In this document: piece after piece, positions 1-11,327 of the stretch | Position numbering within the stretch: the stretch's first letter is position 1 | Layout: each line of letters opens with the position of its first letter | Source: Ciona savignyi | Taxonomy: Eukaryota; Chordata; Ascidiacea; Phlebobranchia; Cionidae | Assembly: GCA_000149265.1 (NCBI GenBank) | Contig: CH003067.1 | Coordinates: forward strand, 62,001-126,000 | DNA length: 64,000 nucleotides | Reading direction: 5' to 3' | Position numbers and translations under genes: made by a program | The notes under the pieces: model-generated | The model's input: the letters and a program-made list of their open reading frames with translations, nothing else | The model's database searches: none | Told to the model about the DNA's origin: nothing

Positions 1-309
1 GAATGATCACTAACTATATAGGGATGAATATGCAAGAAATTATGATAGATTTTCCAACTCTGCCTTGGAGTTACGTTATGTTGGTGTCAGACTCAACATA
101 CATTTTAACATCGGAGTTATATATATTATATAATAAATTTGTATATAGCTTAGCTGTCAATTTTTATATGATTAAAAATGAAAAATTAGCATTTGACTAG
201 CTGAAACTTTTTTAAAAGACTATATGATACATTTCTGGTAAAAAAATGTGTTGTGCTTTGTATAATACAACACTAAACATTTTAAATGTATTCTTTTTTT
301 AATTCTCAC

Positions 310-1884
310 CCCTTTCTGTTTGGATTCTTCAATGACTTGAGCTTTAAAATCGTTAATAAAAGCTTGGTCGAAACCGTCAGCCAAGTCTTCAACAGTTGTA
401 TCTTCATCCGAGCTGTCACCCGCAAGTGCTAACATTGTTTTTGGAGCTGCTTGGTTTGCTAGGTTTTCCCAGTCTATTCCAGTAAAAAAAGGATGCTCCA
501 TTAGCTTTTCGTAGCCACCACACGATGAGCTACCCAGCCGCATCATTGGGTCAAGTTGCAGAAGCGACGAAATCAGATCCCGAGCATTAGGATCAAAGTC
601 TTCCGGAAATTCATACTTGCAATTCACAATTTGTTGGAATATTAAATATTCATTGGGCGCTTTAAAAGGAAACTGTCCGGTTAGCATTTGGTATACGATA
701 CACCCTAGCGCCCATAAATCAGAGCTTTTGCATGCTTTCTTGTCCTTTAGTAGCTCAGGGGAGACATACTGGGCCGTCCCAACAAATGATGAAGACCGAG
801 GTTCATCACCGGAATCCTTTAGCTCTTTCGCAGTTCCAAAGTCCGTTATCTGAATCTGCATTTTGTCATTGAATAGAATATTCTCCGGCTTAAGGTCTCG
901 ATGAATGATGTTAAGCGAATGGAGATGTTGTAACGCCGAAACGATTTGTGCAGTGTAAAATCTTGCACACTCAAGATCAAATTTTCCTGGAAAAATGCGC
1001 TTTATGTTTAAAACACAATAAAGTGTTTCAAGCAGATGTAAAACTTAACAAACAATTTTATCTAGCGGTATGATGTAGTGGTTTAAAAACAAGAGGGTAT
1101 CAGACTCTATGCTAACCCAGCAACTAATTCCCACGTTGTATCCCAGTTATAGCGAACTGGAATATTTAAAGTGCAATATTGGTTTATAGTATTTTATAAA
1201 CACACTAAAAATGTTCTAGCTTTCTAAGTGAGAAAGCCGTATTTTGTTGATTTCCAAGGCTTTACTGACTCATTGGTCCCACGTCTAGTAAGTACCCTGA
1301 ATTACCATTACCTAGTTGTTTTATTTTTGACAGCAGTTCCCCTTTTCTTGCCACACTTAGTCCAAAATACAATCTCTCAGTGTCTTGAAATGTGAAGTAA
1401 AGACGAACGAAGAAAGGATGATCTAACCGACTTAAAACTTGCTTCTCTCTTTCCACCTAAAAACATATTGTTTTAAAGCAATTCTAGGTATACACACAAA
1501 ACCTGAAAAGTAGATTAAATGCTTTTATCACAACCCCAATTATAATAATTAAGTTAGTGTTACACAATAGTGTAACACAGCAGTTTATGAAAATAAAGCA
1601 ACACTTCCTTTCTTAAAGTACAAAAAGAAGACTAAAATATTTTAAATTAAACCATATACCGGTACCTGTGGAACTTTTTTCTCTCTCATTATATGACGTT
1701 TCTCAAGAACTTTCATTGCATATTCCCGTCCACTTTCTATTTCCCTCGCGAGAATTACAGTGGAATATGAGCCTTCACCTAATGTTGGACCAAAACGAAA
1801 ATCAACCCGCTTCTTTTTAATCCGTTTTGGTTGAGCTGCTTCTATATGTCCCTGCTCTTCAGTTTTAACTCCATTTTCAGTCAT
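310..1884 (-). CDS. PDPK1: 3-phosphoinositide-dependent protein kinase 1, N-terminal part (partial)
   Basis: AGC-family master kinase that phosphorylates the activation loop of Akt, S6K and related kinases at the plasma membrane and in the cytosol. Three coding exons read on the minus strand: 1884-1666, 1456-1312 and 986-310, with GT/AG borders and continuous phase (73 codons; 48 codons plus 1 base; then to a codon boundary). Visible kinase features: glycine loop GEGSYSTV (residues 36-43), catalytic Lys58 in [13 protein letters not shown] (150-157), DFG (170-172), and the activation-loop motif [12 protein letters not shown] whose Ser188 matches the autophosphorylated serine of human PDK1. The substrate-docking (PIF pocket) lobe is included. 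The last exon ends at donor GTGAGA (309-304), so the linker and the C-terminal PH domain lie left of the window. The N-terminus before the kinase (about 35 residues) is shorter than in vertebrates. The start is the first ATG of exon 1, with no upstream in-frame alternative seen. Identification is by recalled family similarity and is strong. Confidence 0.93.
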
Positions 1885-2589
1885 TTTTACAAGGTTTCAA
1901 GCAGTTACGACAAACAATGGTTAGATCAGGCCTAGTGTGTATAACGGAGCGACCTATAAATCGATCGTTTAACACCTAATTCCGTTTAATTAAACAATTT
2001 GACCTTTAGAGCCTTTTTATTAAAATATATGTTTTGGTTTACAAAATGTATTGATGCTTTCTACCAGGGTTACAAATCCATAAAGTTTTTCATGCATACA
2101 AAATTACTATTAAAAATATACTATCCTTAACTTACAAGTTTAATTATAAAACTCGTAATATTAAAAGTTTGCTTGCATAATAAAGAATGTTGAATTTCGG
2201 ATCGTATCCATTATAATTCGAGCATGACCGGAATTTACCACAGTACTGGGGGTTCGAAATGTCGAAGCTCATTTGTCAGTGTGTGTTAGGTCAAAAAATA
2301 ATTTGTTAAATCATATAGGTATATACTTTTACATAGTGTCCCTTAATGAACAGGCCTAATGGCCTAGTGCTGATAAAATCACAGTTTAAATAATATAAAA
2401 ATTCCAACGGAACAATTACCAATAAAATAAAATGACCAATACGTACAGCAGTCTAAATATTAGCTAAATATTATTTTTAATGACGCAACTCTCTCTATTA
2501 AGGAACACTACTTTTACAAGTCTTCCAGCGTCGATGGTGTATACTGCGTCGATGGTGTATACTGCGTCGATGGTGGAACGGCGCATTTA

Positions 2590-2880
2590 TGCCGTCTGAG
2601 TTCTAGCTTGGTGAGCAAGTGCGTCGTCTTTAGGCGAAGGGTTGTGGATTCGAAACTGGTATCTAGATAGTCAGTTATGTGCTTGGACAAAGTGCTTAGG
2701 GGACATTGCCTGAACTTCGAGAATCGATCAGTTTTACCAAATTGAACGAACGTCCCAATCATATACACTGCAATGGCTTAGGTAACCCTAAGGTGAGCGC
2801 GAAGAAATCTGATTATTGTCCGTGTGTGTTTACGCCCCTTACTTTTTCCCATTCACGGAAATAAACATGAACATCCCATG
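2590..2880 (+). mobile_element. tRNA-derived SINE copy, divergent
   Basis: Recognisable head (AAGTGCGTCGTCTTTAGGCG, then GATTCGAAACTGG as a B-box-like segment) and the shared 3' end CCATTCACGGAAATAAACATG. Many substitutions against the younger copies at 27.8, 56.8 and 57.6 kb. Confidence 0.7.
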
Positions 2881-3285
2881 CTGTTTTTTATACACCCAAC
2901 ACTATACATTAAAAATGTGTCACCGATATTTAACCGTAAACCCTATTTCACGGTTTATAATCTTGCTCGTTTATATAGCGTCCATCCGTTAGTGAAATGA
3001 GATGGTTCAAAACCAGGTCGCTGCCAGCCTACCAATTGTATCCTACCACATCAAAGCACTAAACGAACAACAATTCAACCTAATCGTTCATTCTCTATCG
3101 TAGCCTAAATGCTCACAAAACACTCACAATTCAAGATCGTTGCGTAAACTCTTTTGAAGTAATATCACAAACATCTCCAAATTTAGAATCAATAATATAT
3201 ATATATTGATGCGATAATACCCCAAACACAAGGTCCTTACGTCATTAAGACCCGTACATTGTAATTGCTTGATAGGATTTTATCG

Positions 3286-4080
3286 CGGGTCAGGGCCGGT
3301 TTTAGGCCGATTTGACCGATTAGATCAAATTGGGCCCCGCACCTTGAAGGGGCCCCGCGCTAGCGGGGTTTTTTTTGTATTACGAGGTTTAAAATACTAC
3401 TGAAACGTAAAATAAAAAGTGAAATAATATCCTTTCTCATAATATCAATTTGTTAATTTGTTAACTACGTCGAATTCATATTTCTGTGTCTGCCTGTTAC
3501 GTCATAATGAATATGGTTGCTAAACAATTGTTTGTTTTACTTCCAAACATATATATATATATATATTATATATGTTGGGAAGTAAAACAATATATCGTAT
3601 ATAAGCATCCACATTACCTTTAATTTGTTTTATAGCAAGTATTAAATGTATATTTTTGTAGTTTGTATGTACTGGTATGTATTTTATGATATATAAACAC
3701 CCATAAATTTTGCTATGAAAAGTAGGGGCCCCGCCATCACATTTCTAATTGGGCCCCGCGGTTCCTAGCACCGGGCCTGTCGCGGGTCCCTTTATTTTGT
3801 ACAGGTCCGCTAGGTCCGATTGGTCCGCTAGGTCCGCGATGTCCTGCGCTATAAGGTCCAGTGCCATGCCCTAAACACTAATTTAAACCCTGCCCTAAAC
3901 ACTAATCTCAACCCCAGAACTAACCCTAACTCCAACCCCATGTTTAAAACTAACTCCAGCGGACCTAGCTTGGACCTAGCGGACCTAGCTTGGACCTAAC
4001 TTGGACCTAGCTTGGACCTAGCTTGGACCTAGCTTGGATCAACTTGGACCGAGCGGACCTGTACAAAATAGAGGGACCGG
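3286..4080. mobile_element. hAT-type non-autonomous element (outer of a nested pair)
   Basis: Terminal inverted repeats share GGTCCCTYTATTTTGTACAG at both ends (left end is split by the inner element). Flanks TTTTATCG (3278-3285) and TTCTATCG (4081-4088) look like an 8-bp target duplication with one change. The interior is made of short repeats of GGACCTAGCTT and of AACCCTAAC/ACACTAATCTCAACCCC stretches; the latter are also found inside the palindromic elements at 39.6, 53.8 and 59.0 kb. About 298 bp without the inner insertion. No transposase. Confidence 0.7.
3291..3779. mobile_element. hAT-type MITE nested inside another element
   Basis: Ends CAGGGCCGGTTTTAGG and CCTAGCACCGGGCCTG form imperfect terminal inverted repeats. 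A perfect 8-bp duplication TCGCGGGT flanks it (3283-3290 and 3780-3787). It interrupts the left end of the 3286-4080 element. It contains GGGGCCCCGC-rich subterminal repeats and an AT hairpin near 3545-3590. No coding sequence. Confidence 0.85.
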
Positions 4081-5005
4081 TTCTATCGCTGCTCTTTTTT
4101 CGTCTATTTGCCGGTGGCACTTACCTGGTGTAGCCTATTCCTTTTGATTTATTGCGGATCTTAGACAAAATCTCTACTTGCAATGTGGAAGAAACTTTTA
4201 GAGTTTGTATGCTAAACGTCGCTCGTAAGAGTTTAGTTTCCGCGCCACGCAATCCATTTTTCGGCTGAATTTTCAAGGATAGAAAATCCCAACAGTTTTA
4301 AGCTTACTTAGCGGTTGGTATACCAGCGCCGCCTAACAATAGGTTAATATGGCTTTAACTTCATCCAGTGAACCAACAGTTAGAATAAGTGGCCTTATTC
4401 GCACTTTTTGTGGCCGAACAGTTAACGCAAATTTTTATACACCATGTAGCTTAAAACGGACCTAATGACGAGCCCATCACGGGTTAAGAACATACCCCGT
4501 ACAAAAACGTCCATACTCTTTAATTTTAAGTGTTTTGCATTAACTAGTTTTCTCTCCGACCTCTTCACTTACATTCAATCAAAATTGCCGAATTATCTCT
4601 AATTTTAGTACAATATATGGGAAGATATAAAATATAATAATATATCGTTTGATATGCTGTGTCGAAACGACCGCTAATCTACAACGTGATTTCGTATTAT
4701 TTAGTTTGGTGTAGACACTTAATAGTCTACAACAGTAGCAGTAAGTCCGAAAAGTATGTTGATCTTCATATACAGTTACTACTGTTTATCCATAGACAGA
4801 TTATGTTAGACCTTAATTTAATTTTCAAAATTAAACATTAATCATAATGAGAAAATGTTGGGTCGTTGAAATTTCCTAAAAAATTATGTTGTTGATAGAC
4901 AGTGGTTACGATTTATATATCAACCTTTTAAGACTTCGGTACTGTGATATGCAAGATTAAGTGCCTACCATCTACTGCTTCAGCATTTGTAGTAATCTAA
5001 GGGGC

Positions 5006-8000
5006 ATGGGGAGAAAGAAAGCAAAAGCACCGGGACTGGGGCAAAGTTTAATTAATGACAGATTTGGAAAAAAACACACCGGCCACAGGCACGCTGCAGA
5101 ATTATCTGCTGAACACGACGCAACACAACTGAATCTGCAGTCAGTCACAGAACTTAGTTCCCTAGACGATTTTCTCGCCACCGCACAGCTTGCCGGCACC
5201 GAATTTACAGCTGAAAGATTAAATGTTCATTTTGTCACCAACGAAACCAAAGGTTTGGACTATTTGTTCGGTTAAGTTATAGTATGTATCGCAAAAACAA
5301 ATAAGTATTCATTAAAGTGGTATGGCAGTTGATTATTGGATTCTACCAAAATTGAAGTTAACGTTTTAATCATACGCAAAAATGGCTCTGGTAGCCCGAC
5401 GGTCTGACGATTATCTAAGAACGTCGTATTAAGTATTTGCGATGCAATGGGACGATTGCTCGTATGATACGTCTGTTTCAATTTATGTGAATTATCATTC
5501 TTATCTTTATTCTATCCTATCCAACTCACCGTTTTGTAAAGCGTTCGTAGAAACTATTTGTGCCACTTGGTGCGGTAAAGATAAAATTATCAATATATTT
5601 CGGATCGACCGACTAAATTAATTGGGAAATCAAGTATCAAAATTAAACTTTTAATTGTTAAATTTTATAAAACATTAGCAAATAGCAGTTATTAATCATC
5701 ACCAAAAATGTATTGGGATGTTAAAATAACGTAACAGGATTTCTATGAAAAGTCATTTTGGTAACCATAACAAAGGGGAAGCTGAAATATTGAAGTTTGT
5801 TTTGATTTGACGTGCTATTTGAATCCAGTGCAAACGTTTTGAAAATAAAGTCAAAAGTACAACTACAAAACTTAAATTGATTGTTAAAAACTAAATTAAT
5901 TATAAATAATGACAAAACGGCAAGCTGTACAGAAAGGAGGATTATTCGGAGCGACGGATACCGCACCGTTATCCGCTGGCCAGTATGGAAAGTAAGGCAG
6001 CTGCACACTCGATTTTTTTCCCTGTGTCTTTGCACACTTGGGTAATTTCACACACGCTCGCGTGCTGGCAGTATAACATCGTATAATTTCCAACAAACCT
6101 GTAAACCTACCTCTGGACCTTGGGTAATTAACTGTCAGTACGTTTTTTGTTACATAGATAGATATGTTAGCTGATGGATACGATAGATTTAGGATAGAAC
6201 ATAGAATAATATGTTTGTTTAAGATTTTTACACAATAGTAATAAAAGGGAGATTGTGTGCACACTTAAAGTGTGCACTCTTTGACGTTTCACACTGCACA
6301 CTTAAATATTTGATGCGTGCACACTCGAGATCTCGGCGAAAAGTGATGTACTTTTCATACGGGTGTATATGCATAAACAACATATGGGACATCCCAAACT
6401 GTCATTGAACAAAGCAAACATTTGAAAAAAACATGGCGGGTTAACACACAACATTTCCACCTTTTGACTATTAAAATATTTAGGTAGTTTGTATCAATGG
6501 TTTTTAGTTGTTATTAATAACATGTAACAATATTTATATTTTTTCCAAAATATTGTCTCCCCTGATTTACTAAAACCTCTCTTTTACATGTTCATCCTTT
6601 ATTTTACATGATATCAGGCATCATATCGGAAGAGCAAAAAGAAAGAATCGATGCTGCCCAAACCGAGTTCCAACATCTCTTGGGGATTCCCCGAAGACCC
6701 CCGTGGACCCAAGAAACCACTAAAGAGGAACTTGACAAATCCGAAACTGAATCTTTTCTATCTTGGAGGAAGAAATTGGCTGTTGTAAGTTTGGTTTCTA
6801 TATAGTCATGTAGACCTATTTTAATATTAAATTCAAAAGTTTTCGAAGTACCCGGTGGACTATATAAAAAAAAAGTGAATTATTAGCTATATTTCTACAT
6901 TTTAATTTAAACATTCAATTTTTATAAAATAGTTTTTTTTTAACTTTTCAGATACAAGACAATGATGATCTAATAATCACCCCGTATGAGAAAAATTTGG
7001 ACTTTTGGCGACAACTCTGGAGAGTGATTGAGAGAAGTGATGTATTTGTTCAAATAGTTGATGCGAGAGACCCACTTTTGTTCAGGTTGAAAATCGTTTT
7101 TTTATTTCTGTTTATTTTTTAGACATGTTTCAAATGGCTAATTGATGTCAAATTAGCCTAATTTCCATCTTTAAAAGCATGATTATTTTTTTTAGGGATC
7201 ATTTCTATAGTAAGCATCTTGAAAAACTTATTAAAAAAACATTTGACTAAAAAACAAGCGATTAAGCTCGGTTAATTTAAGCTACTAATTAGTGAAGTGA
7301 TAACACTACTTTTCTCAAAGTATTTATATAACCAATTGCTTTTTAATTAAAATGTGATACGGCTGTAGTCAAATTATTATTCAGTACAAAAAGAAATAAA
7401 CCACCATTTTTATGTCTTAAAAATGAAAAGTACTATATTTGCTTTAACTTTTATCATAATTTTATCTTAAATTATATGTTCATCTTAGTTGTACCTTGCT
7501 CCAGATGTATAGATATGGAAACCTATGTAAAGGAAGTTGATCCTTCGAAACAAAATGTTTTGCTCGTCAACAAAGCGGATCTTCTCTCCTCGCAACAAAG
7601 ATCAGCATGGAGATCTTATTTCGAAAAAGCTGGCGTCAGCGTCGTATTTTGGTCGGCGGTTTTGGAAAACGAAAAATTGGATGATACCTACGATTGTGCT
7701 CAATTAGAAGGTAAAGAGATTTTTTTCTATTAATTCTATTGCAAGAAGCATTTAAACATACTGTGGAAAAGTTAAACCCTGCTTTAGCCTCTATGTTTGT
7801 ACAATTATTTGCTGTTGGATTAGAGTCATTAAATTGAAAAAATGTTATAATAAGAAATGAGAGATAATGATTTAAAGGGGATTAAAAATATTGAGGAAAG
7901 ATAGTGATTTTAAGGATATGATATTCTAGACTTTCCCCTAAAATGCAAAAATGCTATTACACAGGGCAGAATTATTACACGGCAATTGTCAAAAAACCTC

Positions 8001-9284
8001 ATGATAAGTATACAAAAGGTGCCGTTATTACACTTAAAATCATCAGATTGCCATCCGTCCAACACTGTGTTAAGCCAGCTATTACTGTGGGTTTAAGACT
8101 TCTTTAAATCCATTGGGTTTAGACCATGCATGGTAAAATTCCTTTCCCAAGGACCAACTGTCCAGCCAAACCGTGGATCTTCTATTTAATCTAAGTACAG
8201 TAAGTTTAGGACTCTTGTTCCTAAAATCATGGACCCACATTATAGGGGTTAGGACAGGAATTAAAATAATCAATCTGACATGATCACAGGGATAAATCCC
8301 TCACACACACAACACAAAGTGTCCAAATAAAAATAAACATCCCATATCTGGTCCTTGTAATGTTGCTATTGTATCATGTGTCATTCCTTTTATATATTTT
8401 TTCCATCTACAGCACTGGATGTTGAAGACTTGTATGATCGCGAGAAATTGATCGCGTTCTTTAAAAGTTTGGTTGACAAACCAAATAAGGTGGTGGGAAT
8501 GGTGGGTTACCCGAATGTGGGCAAGAGTTCAACGGTCAACACTTTAATGGGGGTTAAGAAAACTGCAGTGTCTGCCACGCCGGGCCGGACGAAGCACTTC
8601 CAAACTCTGCATATAGACAACGAGCTTTGTTTGTGCGACTGTCCGGGGCTGGTTTTCCCCAGTTTCGTCTCCAATAAAGCAGAGATGGTGCTCAGTGGGA
8701 TTCTGCCGATCGACCAGATGCGAGACCACGTCGCGCCTGTCAACTTGCTCGGCCGGCGGATTCCTCGGAAAGTCGTCGAGGTTACGTACGGGGTCAACAT
8801 CCAGAAACCAAAGGAAGGAGAAGATCCTAACCGTTCTCCAACCGCGTCCGAGATTCTCAGCGCGCATGCGTTATCTCGCGGTTTTATGACGACACACGGT
8901 CAACCTGATGATTCGCGGTCGGCCAGGGTTATTCTAAAAGACTATGTAAACGGGAAACTGCTTTGCTCCGTTGCGCCGCCTGGTGTTGACGACGCCGAAT
9001 ACAAAGCATGGACGATATCGAAAGTTGAAAAAGTGGTGAATTGTGTCCCGGACGTGGTAAGCGATGATATGGCGGGAGTCGTCGCACGGATTCAACGCCT
9101 TAACAAAAAGGACGTTGGGCCGGGCATTAGTGAGGTCGAGGCGGCCTTTTTTGCACCAAAGGACGTTCGGGTGTTCACTAAAGACGGTAAGCAGGACTTG
9201 TCGGGAGGAAAGGGGTCGAAAAAACATCATAACAACAGGAAAAAAGAGAAAATGCGGAGACTTAGAGGAGTTTCAAACAATTAA
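5006..9284 (+). CDS. LSG1: Large-subunit GTPase 1 (60S ribosomal subunit maturation)
   Basis: Circularly permuted GTPase of the YlqF/YawG class that acts on cytoplasmic pre-60S subunits to release the export adaptor NMD3. Five exons: 5006-5252, 6618-6784, 6952-7085, 7505-7710, 8413-9284, all GT/AG and in phase, giving 541 residues. The N-terminus carries the family's LNLQSVTE-SSLDDFLATA-LAGTEF signature. G motifs come in permuted order: G4 NKAD (205-208), G5 SA (233-234), then G1 GYPNVGKSS (283-291) and G3 DCPG (327-330). The C-terminus is lysine-rich (KKHHNNRKKEKMRR). The long acidic insert that vertebrate LSG1 carries between G5 and G1 is nearly absent, so the protein is about 115 residues shorter; an undetected exon in 7711-8412 is possible but not needed for frame. 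CAG at 4981-4983 lies 22 bases before the ATG and could be a trans-splice acceptor. Confidence 0.95.
5326..5979 (+). pseudogene. Inverted duplicate of the 5' flank and truncated first exon of the C22orf23 orthologue
   Basis: This ~650-bp stretch matches, in inverse orientation, 58098-58750, which contains the first coding exon of the minus-strand C22orf23-like gene plus about 580 bp of its upstream flank. The copied start codon is at 5909 and the first 24 codons (MTKRQAVQKGGLFG, then ATDTAPLSAG) are intact and identical in protein. The copy stops in the middle of the exon exactly where a MITE end begins (5980). Six further bases into the MITE lie codons leading to a TAA, or alternatively a GTAAGG donor-like site at 5992. 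It sits in LSG1 intron 1 in the same sense as LSG1. Non-functional as a copy of the gene because exons 2-5 are absent; the promoter portion could still be active. Confidence 0.85.
5980..6363 (-). mobile_element. CCAGTATGGAAAG MITE, copy 1
   Basis: Same family as copies at 56134-56498 and 57203-57584, here in inverse orientation. Ends CCAGTATGGAAAGTA and TACTTTTCATACGGG are terminal inverted repeats; the interior is rich in GTGTGCAC motifs. Unlike the other two copies, its flanks (TCCGCTGG and TGTATATG) are not duplicates of each other, so one side has been rearranged. ORFs through it are chance. Confidence 0.85.
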
Positions 9285-11327
9285 TTGCGCCGTGCAATAA
9301 CGCGTTAGTCGTGTGAATACAGTGGCATTTTAATTTGATGTTTGTAAATTTATTTCAATCTGCGGAATTGTATCGGGCCAAGTTTGAAACTGATTATGGT
9401 CATATTTTTTTAGTGTATAATTTTTGTCTGTTTTTTTTCTTTTTTTTCAAACGCTTGATAGACATGGCATGTCGCCCCGACATCTACTAGAAGAAATAAT
9501 GGAATCGCAATGAAACTTTGTGATTTTTTAGACACTATGACCTAGATATGCAGAAACCAAAATTTTAGATAATTAATTTAGGGGAATTCCCCTAGGATGT
9601 TAAAAACCAAAACGGTCACTTTTTCTAAAAAAATAGCTTTTTAGGCCTTCGCGCTTGAACGGCTGCTCCAATTTGATTTGGTAAAATGTAAGTGCATTAT
9701 ACAATTATTTAACACTTATGAAAAAATTACCTATAGGCAAATACCCTAAAAATGAGATTTTGTTCTCAAATCGTGATTTTGACAAGCATGCCATGTCGCC
9801 CCGACATCTACGAAAAGGAATATTGCAATCGAAATGAAAATTTAACATTTGTTAGACAACATGGTCTAGATATGCAGAAACCAAAATTTTGGGTGATTAA
9901 TCCAGGGGAATTCCCCTTGGACATTAAAAACCAAAACGGTATTTTTTTTCTAAAGATTTGTTAGATAACATGACCTACATATGGAAAAAACAGAAACTTA
10001 TGTAGTAAATCCTTGGGGAATTCCCCGAAGTCACAAAAAAACTAATTTGGTCTGTTTTTCGAATTTCGCTTTATTTCACTACATCGCTTGAAAAGAAGTT
10101 TTAATTTAAAACATTTGTGGTGAAATGTTCTTAGATATAACACGATTATTCTTTTTTTAACTACACATGACAAATAAGTTTGGTTTGATAACTATGGGAC
10201 CCATGCGTTTATGCTTGCAGAAACAAACTACATACTCGGTGTATAAAATACAATTTGTGGTTATGGACCCTGTAGCATGAAAATATGGTATACAAAAATG
10301 TGTTTTACAAATAGACGTGGTTGAACACGTGGTTGAAATTCTCTAGTTTATTATGCTTTTCACCTCATTTCAAATATTTCTTAAGCGCATTGCATGTGTG
10401 TACTGGTGTAAAGGTTAAGATTTGACGGTTGCAGAATTGGTATATGTTGTCGAACTAGGCGCTTTGCTCAATTACTTGCTACCTAGGCCTAATAGCCGGC
10501 GAACAAAAGGGTGGAGATAATTACAGACCAATTAAAAAAAAATCAGCACCAACATAATACAAGCTCAACGGTATGGTTACATAAAAATGATTCCAATGAC
10601 GCAGTCACAAAACGTGATATGGCAACCACAGTGTTTTTAGACAGACACCACTCCCATGACGTGGGTAATGCTGTTACATAATACACGGGCATGATTTATG
10701 TGCCTCACATTTTAACTGCAGCCCAAATTATTATGTAATGTAGGCATATATAGGACATCACATATCAGCTTAGTAACATAGACTGTGTATAAGCCTGGTC
10801 AACGGTTTTCGAGAGGTGATAGTAGTATTATTTTAATTCTTTGTAAGGTATTACAGTCACGAATGCTATTTTGAGATTTTGATTTCAGACATTCTTAAAT
10901 GGGTACCAGTAAAAGTGGTAATCCATTTTAAGGCTAAAATATGGACGTCAACATAAGGAATAATTAAAGGTGCGAATTAGACAATTTATCTAAATTAGAC
11001 AATTCTTTAACAAAGTAGAGACGACTGTTAATTGGATAGTCAAAGTCAGCTTACATTAAACTATGAGAAACTTAAACTTTGCAAAGAATAACATGAATTG
11101 TGGAATTGTTCCTTTGTATGGTAGCCTACATATGCGTGCGTATACGTATTCAATTTTGGCGTTGTTTTTACAAGTAAATAGATTAAAAGCAGGACGCGAA
11201 TGTCGCAACAACCCACATTTGATGTAGCAGATGGTTAAACTATGTATGTGTAAGCAAACGATTAGCAATCTAAAGTGATTTATGAAAAAGTACATTATCC
11301 AATTCCCCAGGCAGTAGAAATTAATTT
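9285..11327. other. Intergenic region after LSG1
   Basis: Contains the LSG1 3' UTR and a two-and-a-bit unit tandem repeat (9461-10035, separate entry). The rest (10036-11327) is AT-rich with no convincing exon; an ATGACGTGGG motif near 10658 resembles a CRE-type site but has no other support. Confidence 0.55.
9461..10035 (+). repeat. Tandem ~324-bp repeat array A
   Basis: CATGTCGCCCCGACATCTAC recurs at 9468 and 9792 (period 324), followed in each unit by GACCTAGATATGCAGAAACC or a close match and the palindrome GGGGAATTCCCC (9581-9592, 9905-9916, 10015-10026). The third unit is truncated. The same family occurs in opposite orientation at about 14040-15150. Confidence 0.85.

Larger units (their letters stand above)
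1885..5005. other. Intergenic region between divergent PDPK1 and LSG1
   Basis: About 3.1 kb separates the two divergently transcribed genes. It holds an old SINE copy (about 2590-2880), preceded by a short CGTCGATGGTGTATACTG direct repeat (about 2527-2575), and a nested pair of hAT-like elements (3286-4080). No gene-like coding is visible; the ORFs here (for example near 2514-2768 and 4659-4841) are short, overlap repeats or low-complexity AT DNA, and lack splice or family support. Promoters for both genes should lie here but no TATA or other defined core element stands out. Confidence 0.6.

Noticed and set aside
5896-6264. 122-residue minus-strand ORF resembling one at 56128-56562 on the plus strand
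   Set aside because: The similarity arises because both lie in copies of the same MITE (and the first in the duplicated exon flank read antisense). No start or domain support for a transposase.
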